Shown here: positions 1 to 7,922 of the stretch, one piece after another
How the letters are laid out: the number at the start of each line of letters is the position of its first letter
Numbering within the stretch: position 1 is the stretch's first letter
DNA from: an uncultured Hyphomicrobiales bacterium
Lineage (GTDB): Bacteria; Pseudomonadota; Alphaproteobacteria; Rhizobiales; Xanthobacteraceae
DNA: 64,000 bases
Direction: 5' to 3'
Assembly: GCA_903839845.1 (NCBI GenBank)
Contig: CAIMEA010000014.1
Span: forward strand, 1 to 64,000
Translations under genes and position numbers: made by a program
The notes under the pieces: generated by a model
Seen by the model: only the letters and a program-made list of their open reading frames with translations
The model's database searches: none
Told to the model about the DNA's origin: nothing

Positions 1-189
1 CCTCGTCCGTCCAGCGCCGTCGACGCCCAGTATCGACCACTTCAAGCCGACTGATCTGATGACTGTCAGTAATGATATCCATACTGACTATCAACTATCC
101 GCCGGACGATTCACGCAAGGCGGCCTACGCCGGATGGATACTCGGGACTGGTCGCCAACATCATTATTAATCAGGACCCCGAACGAAGC

Positions 190-960
190 GTGGCAGAGGG
201 ATTACTTGTTGATCCACAATCAGCTCAGGACGCCGTGACAGAGACACTTCGCCCGGATTTTAAGACCCTTCGCAAGCGTCTACGGACAGTTACTGGCGGA
301 AATCTGGAACGCGTCATTTTGACTGCGTATGGCAACCCTACGTTTCACAATGGTGGTCAAATATGCCCCGCCACACGAATAGGCTTTGATGCCCATCCAG
401 CTTTTTCGGTAGATGGCGAAGCCCTCGCCAAGACGTCTAAATTCGTCGACGACACATTTCTTGCGGCATTAAAGGCTTACGCGACCTGTGCGGCAGGCAG
501 CCAATGTTCAAACCCCAAAATGAACAGAATGACTTTTGTGGACAGTCATTTTAAAGCCTTTGGCGATCATGGCTTTTGCGCTGCCAGCGAAGCCGATCCG
601 ATCTTCGACCGGACTTGCTTTAAGAATGGCGATAGTTTTGCATCTAGCCTAAGCGCAGCCGATAATAACAATCCACTAACTTGTCGACTCCAAGCAAGCG
701 AGTTCAGGCCCTACGCCAAGCGCGCGCGCTGGATCAGAACGGTAAACGACTCCTATTTTGCCGCCATGACCTATCCGACCAGTAGCTCGGCGCCGACCAA
801 TATTCATGACGGACGCTGGGGCCTTGAGGCCGTCGTCTACGGCGGAGCTCTTCACCCGACCGCCGAAGGCCATGCCGCCATGGCTGACGCCGCGTTGGTG
901 GCTGCACGCACTTTGCTGGGGATGCCAGGTCGTTCCGAGGCGATTGCTAGCAAAAAATAA
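190..960 (+). CDS. SGNH/GDSL-hydrolase-like protein, C-terminal portion; N-terminus missing, probably a remnant
   Basis: The product ends with ALHPTAEGHAAMADAAL, which matches the last conserved block (Asp/His...H) of SGNH hydrolases, a family of secreted esterases and lipases. The N-terminal GDS nucleophile block that should lie about 150-250 residues upstream is absent. The same frame is open back to base 88 and reads YSGLVANIII just before the GTG at 190, as expected for the family's second block region. Before that it carries stops at 52-54, 70-75 and 85-87. The DNA is more AT-rich than the genes that follow, which suggests acquired DNA. Bases 1-189 hold no other convincing gene. Either the 5' part was lost by mutation or a frameshift lies near base 90. 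The hydrolase call is inference from one motif. Confidence 0.45.
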   Translation: MAEGLLVDPQSAQDAVTETLRPDFKTLRKRLRTVTGGNLERVILTAYGNPTFHNGGQICPATRIGFDAHPAFSVDGEALAKTSKFVDDTFLAALKAYATCAAGSQCSNPKMNRMTFVDSHFKAFGDHGFCAASEADPIFDRTCFKNGDSFASSLSAADNNNPLTCRLQASEFRPYAKRARWIRTVNDSYFAAMTYPTSSSAPTNIHDGRWGLEAVVYGGALHPTAEGHAAMADAALVAARTLLGMPGRSEAIASKK

Positions 961-1057
961 ATCGTCAAAGAGGGCTCCTACCCAAAGCTATACTTGCTCA
1001 CCGGCATAGCGCCTGCATTATTGCATTTAATTAAGTCGCCCTGTAGCAATACGTCCC

Positions 1058-1483
1058 ATGGAAACTCGAATTTCGCAGTGGTCGCTGCATCCGAAACTCT
1101 CCGAACTCACAATCCCGGTCGGCGACCTGCCGCTGTCGCGCGTGCTGCTGGAGAACGACTCCAATTACCCCTGGCTGATCCTGGTGCCGCGCAAGGCGGG
1201 CGTCTCGGAAATCATCGATCTTGGCCCGGACGATCAGGCGCAACTGCTGGCCGAGATCAACGCCGCCTCGCACGCGCTCAGGGCCGTCGCCACATTCGAC
1301 AAACTGAACATCGGCGCGCTCGGCAATATGGTGGCGCAATTGCACGTTCATGTGCTCGGACGCAGCAAGACGGACCCCGCCTGGCCGAAGCCGGTGTGGG
1401 GCGCAGGGCCGCAGCTGCACTATGAGCCGGCCGCGCGGGAGGCTTTGGTCGATGCGCTGCGGCGGGAGCTCGCCATAAGTTAA
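1058..1483 (+). CDS. HIT family protein
   Basis: A small (141 aa) histidine-triad protein. HIT proteins are cytosolic nucleotide hydrolases or transferases acting on phosphoramidates, dinucleoside polyphosphates or AMP conjugates. The triad lies at residues 94-100 as QLHVHVL: the catalytic middle and last His are kept and the first is Gln, as in a common proteobacterial subgroup. DKLNIGALGN upstream of the motif is also typical. The ATG at 1058 follows a short AT-rich stretch that could hold its promoter. The stop is followed at once by a palindromic repeat. Its neighbours NudC and a PfkB kinase suggest nucleotide housekeeping, but the substrate cannot be read from the sequence. Confidence 0.85.
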   Translation: METRISQWSLHPKLSELTIPVGDLPLSRVLLENDSNYPWLILVPRKAGVSEIIDLGPDDQAQLLAEINAASHALRAVATFDKLNIGALGNMVAQLHVHVLGRSKTDPAWPKPVWGAGPQLHYEPAAREALVDALRRELAIS

Positions 1484-1485
1484 CC

Positions 1486-1528
1486 CGTCATTCCGGGTCC
1501 GGCGCTGACGCGCCGTCCCGGAATGACG
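1486..1528. repeat. Palindromic intergenic repeat bounded by CGTCATTCCGGG / CCCGGAATGACG
   Basis: Perfect 12-base inverted arms (1486-1497 and 1517-1528) enclose a second hairpin (GGCG...CGCC). The same terminal arms recur at 35348-35456. There is no U-run, so it is not a classical terminator, though it may protect mRNA 3' ends. It fits the dispersed palindromes common in Bradyrhizobium-like genomes. Confidence 0.8.
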
Positions 1529-1575
1529 AAGTTGGTGCATTGCACTCGCCGGTCCCCCGTGCGAGTTTCCGCGCG

Positions 1576-2526
1576 ATGTCACCTCCCCCGAATCTCGGTC
1601 CCCGACCCGTCCTCGGCTATACCGACAGCCGCCTCGAGCGCGCCGCCGAACTGCGCGGCAACGCATCGGCCATCGACGCCATGGCCAAGGGCGCGCGCGC
1701 CGGCGCCTATGTCATTGGCGGCGACCTGATCGTCACGAAAAAAACCGCAAGCCAGAGCGATCCGCTTTTTACACTTGCCGAGGCGCGCAGCTTCGCGCCC
1801 GTGACCGAAACGATTTTCCTCGGCCATCTCGATCATGACGGCCGCTTCGGCCTCGGCATTGCGCAGGACGCCGCCGAGGCGCTGAAGACGCGCGACGATC
1901 TCGTGGTCACCGATCTGCGCTCGATCGCGGTGCAGGGCCTGATCGACGCGCACCATTTGCCGCCGCTCGCCGAAGCCAAAGCTGTGCTGCAATGGCACCT
2001 GCGGCATCGTTTCTGCTCGAATTGCGGTGCGCCGACCGAGGCCGTCGATTCAGGCTGGAAGCGGACTTGTCCGTCCTGCAAGGCCGAGCACTTCCCGCGC
2101 ACCGACCCGGTCGTCATCATGCTAATCGTCGACGGCGAGCGCTGCCTGCTCGGCCGTTCTCCCAGATTCGCGCCGACCATGTGGTCGTGTCTCGCCGGTT
2201 TCATCGAGCCCGGCGAATCCTTCGAGGACGCCGTGCACCGCGAGACCCGCGAGGAAGCCGGCATCGTCTGCGGCCGGGTGAAATATTACCGCTCGCAGCC
2301 CTGGCCGTTCCCGACCTCGCTGATGATCGGTTGCCATGCCGAAGCGCTCAGCCGCGATATTGTCGTCGATCGCACGGAACTCGAAGACGCCCGCTGGTTT
2401 AGCAAGGATGAGATCGTGAGCATGCTGCTGCGCAACCACCCGGACGGCCTGACGACGCCGCCGCCGGTGGCCATCGCGCATCACATCATCCGGGCCTGGG
2501 TCGAAGACGGGATCGAATTTGACTGA
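1576..2526 (+). CDS. nudC: NAD(+) diphosphatase / NADH pyrophosphatase NudC
   Basis: Nudix hydrolase that splits NAD(H) into NMN(H) and AMP; homologues also remove NAD caps from RNA. Counting from the ATG at 1576 (316 aa) there is a four-Cys zinc ribbon (C147, C150, C165, C168), a complete Nudix box at 208-230 with the RE..EE metal ligands, and the NudC-specific SQPWPFPTS at 240-248 that separates it from other Nudix enzymes. An upstream in-frame ATG at 1540 would add 12 unconserved residues; I prefer 1576. Its stop overlaps the start of the PfkB kinase by 8 bases, so the two are probably cotranscribed. Confidence 0.93.
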   Translation: MSPPPNLGPRPVLGYTDSRLERAAELRGNASAIDAMAKGARAGAYVIGGDLIVTKKTASQSDPLFTLAEARSFAPVTETIFLGHLDHDGRFGLGIAQDAAEALKTRDDLVVTDLRSIAVQGLIDAHHLPPLAEAKAVLQWHLRHRFCSNCGAPTEAVDSGWKRTCPSCKAEHFPRTDPVVIMLIVDGERCLLGRSPRFAPTMWSCLAGFIEPGESFEDAVHRETREEAGIVCGRVKYYRSQPWPFPTSLMIGCHAEALSRDIVVDRTELEDARWFSKDEIVSMLLRNHPDGLTTPPPVAIAHHIIRAWVEDGIEFD

Positions 2527-3448
2527 CCGCGCGCCGTTGAACCGATCGCCGAGAATTGTCTGTGCCGGCGGCGCGGTGCAGGACATGGTCATGCGCGTCG
2601 AGCAATTTCCAAAGCCCGGCGAAAAGGTGCAGGCGTCGGATTTCATCATCACCAGCGGCGGCCAGGCCGGCAACGCCGCGGTGGCGATGGCGCGGCTCGG
2701 CGCAGAGGTCACCTATATCGGCGCGCTCGGCGACGAACACGACGACGTCGCCAATACGATCATCAAGACCTTCGCCAAGGAGAACATCGACGTCTCGCGC
2801 GCGCTGCGGGTGCCGGGCGCGAAGTCGTCGGCGTCGCTGATCATGATCGACTCGACCGGCGAGAAAATGATCGCCACCCGCCGCAATCAGGGTTTGAGCG
2901 AGGCGGTTCCGGCCGATCCGCAAGGCGCGGTGGCCAACGCCGACGCGGCCATGCTCGATAACCGCTACAGCAATATCAGCCTGCCCATCTGTCTGGCCGC
3001 CAAGGCGCGCGGCATTCCTCGCGTTCTCGATTTCGACAAGCCGACACCCGCGGACGATCCGCTGCTGCAGAACTGCACGCATGTCATCTGCTCGGCCGAT
3101 GCGATCCGCGAAGCGACCGGCGCGACGGAATTGCCCGCCGCGCTAAGGAAACTCGGGGCAAGTTTTTCCGGATTTCTGGCCGTCACCAGCGGGCCTGAAG
3201 GAATACATTGGCTCGACAATGGTAGCGTCCGCCACATGGACGCGTTCAAGGTCGATGCCGTCGATACGCTCGGGGCCGGCGACACGTTCCACGGCGCCTT
3301 CGCGGTCCGCTTCGTCGAGACGCAGGATGTCGTCGAATCGATGCGCTTTGCCGCCGCCGCCGCCGCGATCAAATGCACGCGCTTTGGCGGACTGATGGGC
3401 GCGGCGACGCGGCCTGAGGTCGAGGCGTTTTTGAAAGAGCGGCCTTAA
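2519..3448 (+). CDS. PfkB-family carbohydrate/nucleoside kinase
   Basis: ATP-dependent kinase of the ribokinase fold, 309 aa. The N-terminal substrate-binding signature is seen as SGGQAGNAAVAMARLGAEV (46-64), and the C-terminal signature DTLGAGDTFHGAF (249-261) contains the anion hole and catalytic base D255. The start is TTG, fixed by the overlap with nudC and the lack of an ATG before the first beta-strand (RIVCAGGAVQDMVM). The substrate is open: ribose, adenosine or another furanose are all possible. Translational coupling to an NAD-degrading Nudix enzyme is compatible with nucleoside or ribose salvage, which is inference. Confidence 0.85.
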   Translation: MTDRAPLNRSPRIVCAGGAVQDMVMRVEQFPKPGEKVQASDFIITSGGQAGNAAVAMARLGAEVTYIGALGDEHDDVANTIIKTFAKENIDVSRALRVPGAKSSASLIMIDSTGEKMIATRRNQGLSEAVPADPQGAVANADAAMLDNRYSNISLPICLAAKARGIPRVLDFDKPTPADDPLLQNCTHVICSADAIREATGATELPAALRKLGASFSGFLAVTSGPEGIHWLDNGSVRHMDAFKVDAVDTLGAGDTFHGAFAVRFVETQDVVESMRFAAAAAAIKCTRFGGLMGAATRPEVEAFLKERP

Positions 3449-3576
3449 GCCTTTCCCGGGCGCGGCGCATCACGTTTCGTGTGCGCCGCAGACCCGGGAT
3501 CATTACACATTTAAACCTGAGACGGCCCCGGTTCTGCGTCGCGGCATTGCATGCCGCGCCGCGCCCGGGGCAAGGT

Positions 3577-3729
3577 TTACTTCTTCGACGGGCATGGCGC
3601 GCCGCAGGGCGCGCAGGCGCCGGCGAAATCCTCCGGCGACACCGCGCGTCCGCTCGATGGGCTGGTCAGGTGATTGCCGACGATGGCGACAAGGGCGAAC
3701 AGCACCACGGCCATATAGGTTTTGCGCAT
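3577..3729 (-). CDS. Small membrane-anchored Cys-rich protein of the sulfur locus
   Basis: A 50-residue protein starting MRKTYMAVVLFALVAIVG, one hydrophobic segment that works as a signal anchor or signal peptide. It ends with CAPCGAPCPSKK, a CxxCxxxC motif near the C-terminus. The start at 3729 has a good purine-rich ribosome site (AAGGAAAT) in the right place; a longer reading from 3777 would run through a palindromic repeat and is unlikely. It lies 64 bases downstream of the thiosulfate channel gene in the same direction, so a role in sulfur handling or metal binding is possible. I know of no named family for it. Confidence 0.55.
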   Translation of the reverse strand: MRKTYMAVVLFALVAIVGNHLTSPSSGRAVSPEDFAGACAPCGAPCPSKK

Positions 3730-3745
3730 GGGCTTATTTCCTTTT

Positions 3746-3794
3746 GCGCATGATCTTGTCCGAAAACCGGTATCCACTTTTCGGGATCATGCGC
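3746..3794. repeat. Palindromic repeat, arms GCGCATGATC / GATCATGCGC
   Basis: A nearly symmetric element with 10-base terminal arms and inner CCGAAAA/TTTTCGG arms. Elements with this sequence are widespread in Bradyrhizobium and Rhodopseudomonas-type genomes. It touches the stop codon of the thiosulfate channel gene and sits just before the ribosome site of the small Cys-rich gene. Confidence 0.85.
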
Positions 3795-4942
3795 TACTCC
3801 CTCGACAGGCCGAAGGCGGGACGCAAGCGAATGCCGATCAGGTTGCCGCATAAAGCCGCGCCGAACCAGACCCAGCCATGCAACGAGCCGGACGCGACGC
3901 CGCCAACGAAGGCGCCGATGTTGCAGCCGAAGCCGATGCGCGCACCCCAGCCGCACAGCAGACCGCCGATCGCGGCGGCGAGCAACGACTTCAACGGGGG
4001 CCAGTTCGCCGAGGCGAACGGCTTGGCCGCGGCGGCCGCCGCCATGGCGCCGAAGATCATGCCGAAGTCGGTCAGGCTCGACGTGTCGGACAGGACCGAC
4101 GAAGTGAGCGCCTGCTTGTTGCCCGGCCATTGCCAGAAGCCGGCATTGGAAAAATCGAAGCCGAGCGCGGCGAAAATTTTCGCGCCCCATATCGTGTAGC
4201 CGTAGGTCACACTCCACGGATGACCGCCGGCAAAGAACACGCCGATGCACAACGCGCCGATGACGATGCCGCCAACGATGTAGGCGCGCGATGGCTGCCA
4301 GTTGGCGCCGCGCTTTCGCGCCACCGCGATCATGACGCCAGCGGCGAGCGCGATGCTGAGAAGCGTCGCCGCGAGTCCGCCCCAGGGCCCGAGATAATCC
4401 GACGCCAGCACCGGATCGACGCCGCCAAGCGCGAAGGTCGATGGCAGCGACAGCGAGCCGAACACGCTGCCGACGATAAAGAAGGCGAGCGTGATCAGCA
4501 TGCGGCCGGAGCCGCCGCCGACGGTGTAAAGCGTGCCGGAGCCGCAGCCATTGGCGAGCTGCATGCCGATGCCGAAGACGAACGCGCCGATGATCAGCGA
4601 CGGACCGAGCGGCGCGATGGCGCCGCCGAAATTCTTGTTGAGCGCCGCGACCGGCACGACGGCCAACGCGCAGATGGCGATGACGATCAGACCGCCGATC
4701 AGGCCGCCGGCTTCGCCGCGCGTGAGGAAGCGCCGCCATGACGCGGTGTAGCTGAATTCCGCTTTGAGGAATGCGACGCCGAGACCGAAGCCGCCGAGGA
4801 TCAGTGCCGCCGAGGCCGGCTGGCCGTCAAGCAATACGAGGGCCACCAGGATCGCGGTGGCGATGAGCGCCGCGCCGAGGAACAGATAATCGATGCTGGG
4901 CGCGGCGCCGCTATCAGACGCCGACAAAGTCGCGGTGGACAT
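3794..4942 (-). CDS. YeeE/YedE (TsuA-type) thiosulfate/sulfur transporter
   Basis: Polytopic inner-membrane protein of 382 aa made of two related halves. Each half has the conserved Cys-Gly signature of the family: NGCGSGTLYTVGGGS with C133, and GARIGFGCNIGAF with the Cys near 340. In TsuA these cysteines pass thiosulfate through the membrane by transient S-H-S contacts. Hydrophobic helices run through the whole chain. It lies 37 bases downstream of a periplasmic rhodanese and upstream of a small Cys-rich protein, all on one strand, which supports a thiosulfate or sulfane-sulfur uptake operon. The exact ion is inferred from the family. Confidence 0.88.
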   Translation of the reverse strand: MSTATLSASDSGAAPSIDYLFLGAALIATAILVALVLLDGQPASAALILGGFGLGVAFLKAEFSYTASWRRFLTRGEAGGLIGGLIVIAICALAVVPVAALNKNFGGAIAPLGPSLIIGAFVFGIGMQLANGCGSGTLYTVGGGSGRMLITLAFFIVGSVFGSLSLPSTFALGGVDPVLASDYLGPWGGLAATLLSIALAAGVMIAVARKRGANWQPSRAYIVGGIVIGALCIGVFFAGGHPWSVTYGYTIWGAKIFAALGFDFSNAGFWQWPGNKQALTSSVLSDTSSLTDFGMIFGAMAAAAAAKPFASANWPPLKSLLAAAIGGLLCGWGARIGFGCNIGAFVGGVASGSLHGWVWFGAALCGNLIGIRLRPAFGLSRE

Positions 4943-4979
4943 AGGAACTCCTCGAAACGCCGCGCGAGCCTTTTAAGTC

Positions 4980-5966
4980 TTACGACCCCAGACCGAGCTT
5001 CTTTTTCAAGTCATCCCACTTCGTGCGCGCCGATTCAACCGGGCGATTGGGGTTGGCGGTCCATTCGACCATCGAGCCGTCGTAAAGGCGGACATCCTCG
5101 CGGCCGAGCAGTTCGTGCAGCACGAACCAGTCGGTCGCCGCCCAGTGGCCGGTGTTGCAATAGCTCACCGCCGGACCGGCCGGCACATGCGCCGACAGCG
5201 CGGCGAGTTCGGCCTTCGGCTTCAGCCGGTTCGTCTTGTCGTCGTAGTAAGAGGCGCTGTCGAGACTGAGCGCGCCGGGAATATGGCCATAGGCGGCGGC
5301 ATTGGGCGCCTTTTCCTTGCCGAGGAAGAACGAGGCCGGCCGCGCGTCGATCAGGGTCGCGCCGCCTTTGCTTTCGATGGTCTCGACATCGGTGCCGCGC
5401 GCGATCAGACTCTTGTCGAGGGTCGCGGCAAAAATCGTCGCCGACGGCCGGGTTTCGCCCTGCTCGACCGGAAGGCCGGCCGCCTGCCAGGCGGCGACGC
5501 CGCCATCGAGGATCGAGACGTTCTTCAGGCCGACGACCTTGAGCGTCCAGTAGGTGCGCGCGGCGGAACCGAAATCGGTGTAGCTGTTGCCGGCCGGAAC
5601 GACGACGACATGCTTGTCTTCGTCGATGCCGATATCGCCGATCAGCTTTTCCAGTTCGGCCACGGTCGGCAGCATGAACGGCACGTCGTTGCGGGTGACG
5701 CGCCAGCCGGCCTTGTCATAGTCGCTGTGCACGCTTCCCGGGATATGCGCGGCGACATAGGCCGCCGCGCCGCCGCCGTCGATGGCGGAGCGGATATCGA
5801 GGACGACCACATTCTTGTCGCTGAGATGAGCCTTGAGCCAGTCGATGCTCACCAGCGGCTGCTCGGCCGGCGCGGCGGAGGCCGTGAAGGTCGCGCCCAG
5901 CGTCATGACGGCGGCGAGCGCCGCGGCGCGGGCCTGTCGGGTGAAAAAAGAGGCGAAAATTCTCAT
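4980..5966 (-). CDS. Periplasmic sulfurtransferase (tandem rhodanese, thiosulfate/3-mercaptopyruvate type)
   Basis: 328 aa with an N-terminal signal peptide (residues 1-32, ending TASAAPA) and two rhodanese domains. The N-terminal one (about 36-165) lacks a catalytic Cys. The C-terminal one carries the active-site loop YCNTGHWA with C270. Such enzymes move sulfane sulfur from thiosulfate or mercaptopyruvate to an acceptor; export places it next to the channel encoded just downstream. It is the first gene of a minus-strand operon whose promoter region is shared with the divergent Lrp/AsnC regulator. The CNTGHW loop is closer to exported tandem rhodaneses than to cytosolic SseA. Confidence 0.88.
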   Translation of the reverse strand: MRIFASFFTRQARAAALAAVMTLGATFTASAAPAEQPLVSIDWLKAHLSDKNVVVLDIRSAIDGGGAAAYVAAHIPGSVHSDYDKAGWRVTRNDVPFMLPTVAELEKLIGDIGIDEDKHVVVVPAGNSYTDFGSAARTYWTLKVVGLKNVSILDGGVAAWQAAGLPVEQGETRPSATIFAATLDKSLIARGTDVETIESKGGATLIDARPASFFLGKEKAPNAAAYGHIPGALSLDSASYYDDKTNRLKPKAELAALSAHVPAGPAVSYCNTGHWAATDWFVLHELLGREDVRLYDGSMVEWTANPNRPVESARTKWDDLKKKLGLGS

Positions 5967-6021
5967 GGTACCGGTCCAGTCAGCACAAGGCGCTCGATAG
6001 CGCGTCAGATTACTCTTGAAA

Positions 6022-6074
6022 TAGAATATTTTTCTCTATAAAGACAGATGTGCGCTCAAATAAGAATGTCCTTC
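6022..6074. promoter_or_regulatory. Two AGAAT-N4-TTCT dyads, candidate operator between regulator and sulfur operon
   Basis: AGAATATTTTTCT (6022-6034) and AGAATGTCCTTCT (6062-6074) are the same imperfect 13-base dyad, identical at 10 of 13 positions, with centres exactly 40 bases apart, close to four helical turns. The surrounding DNA is AT-rich against a GC-rich background. Lrp-family octamers bind phased AT-rich sites in such divergent spacers. The assignment to the adjacent regulator is inference. Confidence 0.45.
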
Positions 6075-6127
6075 TAAATCTGAGCGATTTTATAGATTGC
6101 GATGCTGAATATTGAGGGGATTGGAGA

Positions 6128-6595
6128 ATGGACGCCATCGACCGCAAGATCCTGGCTGTGGTTCAGCAGGACGCTTCGCTATCCGTCGCCGACATCGGTC
6201 AGAAAGTCGGCCTGTCCTCGACGCCGTGCTGGAAGCGGCTGCAGCGTCTGGAGGCCGACGGCGTCATCATGCGGCGCGTCGCGCTGATCGATCCGGAGAA
6301 AGTCGGCCTCGGCATCACCGTCTTCGTCTCGGTCGAGACCGGCGACCATTCGCAGGAATGGCTGGCGAAATTCGCCGAGGTCGTCAACGCGATGCCCGAG
6401 GTGATGGAATTCTACCGCATGGCCGGCGACGTCGATTACGTGCTGCGCGTGGTGGTGCACGACATGCAGAGCTACGACACCTTCTACAAGAAACTGATCG
6501 CCACCGTGCCGTTGAAGAACGTCACGTCGCGCTTTGCCATGGAGCGGATCAAATCGACCACCGCCCTGCCGATCGCCGAGCACAAGAGCGCGTAG
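6128..6595 (+). CDS. Lrp/AsnC family transcriptional regulator
   Basis: 155 aa with an N-terminal helix-turn-helix (MDAIDRKILAVVQQDASLS to about residue 50, recognition helix SSTPCWKRLQRLEADGVI) and a C-terminal RAM/ligand-sensing domain (about 65-150; GDVDYVLRVVVHDM is typical). These proteins form octamers and often control a neighbouring divergent operon, here the rhodanese and thiosulfate channel. The start ATG has a GGAG ribosome site. The ligand might be an amino acid or sulfur compound such as cysteine; this is only suggested by context. Confidence 0.9.
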   Translation: MDAIDRKILAVVQQDASLSVADIGQKVGLSSTPCWKRLQRLEADGVIMRRVALIDPEKVGLGITVFVSVETGDHSQEWLAKFAEVVNAMPEVMEFYRMAGDVDYVLRVVVHDMQSYDTFYKKLIATVPLKNVTSRFAMERIKSTTALPIAEHKSA

Positions 6596-6616
6596 AGATA
6601 TGCCGGATACGGCCGC

Positions 6617-7195
6617 TCAGGTGCAGGTCGTGGTGCCGTAGGTCGGCGCGGTGATGCGCGGGCTCATATACATCTTGTCGGACAGATTGATCGTGCCGGT
6701 GATGTTATAGCCGACGGTCGGCGTATAGGCATAGGACGCCTCCGCCAGGATAATCTGGGTGCTGGCCACCGCCAGCGCCGACGGCAACGTCATGGTCCCG
6801 GTATTGGCCGAGCCGTTGCGGGTCACGCTCCACTTCACCGTCGCCTTCTTGGTCGAATCGATGTTGATGCAGGTGACCGTGATTTTCAGCTTGCTCTTGT
6901 CATAGGGCGCGACGATCGCACTCGATGCGTCGAGGATGTTGGTCATGTCGGAACTGGATATCGTCGAAACCTGCGCCGACAGGTTGGCCAGGGCCGCGGT
7001 GACCAGACTGACCTTGCGGTTAGCGCTGACGCCGTCGGAGGTTTCGACGACGCCGAAATAAAGACCGACCATCAGCGGCGCGACCAGCGCGAACTCGACC
7101 GCCGAGACGCCGCGTCTGTCGCCGGCGAGGCGGCGCAGGATGTTGGACTTCGATGGGGTGCGTTGCATCGTGGGGGCCATGGCGCGCTCGCTCAT
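6617..7195 (-). CDS. TadG-like/TadE-type minor pilin (TadE-like domain protein)
   Basis: 192 aa from the ATG at 7195, which overlaps the stop of the preceding TadE gene as ATGA. A longer in-frame reading to 7297 would lie inside that gene. The TadE-like N-terminal helix follows a basic stretch: DRRGVSAVEFALVAPLMVGLYFG contains the conserved Gly-x-x-AVEFAL prepilin-like segment with Glu at position 5 after processing. The rest is a Thr/Ser-rich extracytoplasmic domain with a late Cys pair. It is probably a minor pseudopilin of the Flp/Tad pilus, acting with TadE. It could be called TadE or TadF depending on nomenclature. Confidence 0.8.
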   Translation of the reverse strand: MSERAMAPTMQRTPSKSNILRRLAGDRRGVSAVEFALVAPLMVGLYFGVVETSDGVSANRKVSLVTAALANLSAQVSTISSSDMTNILDASSAIVAPYDKSKLKITVTCINIDSTKKATVKWSVTRNGSANTGTMTLPSALAVASTQIILAEASYAYTPTVGYNITGTINLSDKMYMSPRITAPTYGTTTCT

Positions 7196-7767
7196 TTGTA
7201 CGGCTCGACGCGGAAAACCGACGTCGCGGCCAGCAGACGCTTGCCGCCGCTGAGATTGTCCAGGCTGTTGCCGAGCATCGAAACGTAAATCGGCCACTGA
7301 TAGTACAGCGACACGACGACGATATCGCCGACCGTGCCGGGACTATAGCTCATGTTACCGGTGTTGAAATTGCTGGCGGTGACAGGCGTCGCGGTAACCG
7401 CGGAAAAACTCGAATAGGTTTTCACGTCGACATAGACGCCGTTGGCGCAATCGAACAGGCCATAGATCCGGTTGCACACCTGGGTCTTGAAATCGGACGC
7501 GCTGAAATTTTTCGTCTGCGCCTGCCCGGTCATGATCAGTCGCGCCGAGTCGGCGGCTGCGGCTTCCAGGGTCTGGCCGGCGAAGAACACCATCGCGGTT
7601 TCGATGATGGCGAACAGCAAGGCCAGGAACGGCGCCGCCACCAGTGCGAACTCGACCGCAGCGCTGCCTTCCTGCTGGCGCACGAAGCGGCGGCACAGGC
7701 GCGATTGCCGCAGCCCGCGCAGGCAATCCGAGGACTTCTTCTTGATCGTCTCGAACATGGCGGCCAC
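7192..7767 (-). CDS. TadE family pseudopilin
   Basis: 191 aa. After a basic cytoplasmic tail, QEGSAAVEFALVAAPFLALL gives the TadE-like processing site and hydrophobic helix with the conserved Glu. The prepilin peptidase CpaA encoded nearby would be its processing enzyme. The extracytoplasmic part has two Cys (CNRIYGLFDC) that could form a disulfide. It is translationally coupled to the following TadG-like gene (4-base overlap) and is 155 bases downstream of the stand-alone secretin-N protein, so the three form a minus-strand operon opposite the main tad genes. Confidence 0.85.
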   Translation of the reverse strand: MAAMFETIKKKSSDCLRGLRQSRLCRRFVRQQEGSAAVEFALVAAPFLALLFAIIETAMVFFAGQTLEAAAADSARLIMTGQAQTKNFSASDFKTQVCNRIYGLFDCANGVYVDVKTYSSFSAVTATPVTASNFNTGNMSYSPGTVGDIVVVSLYYQWPIYVSMLGNSLDNLSGGKRLLAATSVFRVEPYK

Positions 7768-7922
7768 CCGATGCGACGGAAACGTCTGCTAATTCGCGTC
7801 TTTTATATCAAAGGCCCGTTTTAAATTTCTTGCGACGATTGCCAACAAACCGCCATGTCGCGTTAGCCCGCCGCTAACCATGTCAGAGCCGCGCGCTCGC
7901 AAGCCGCCGATATAACCGCGTC

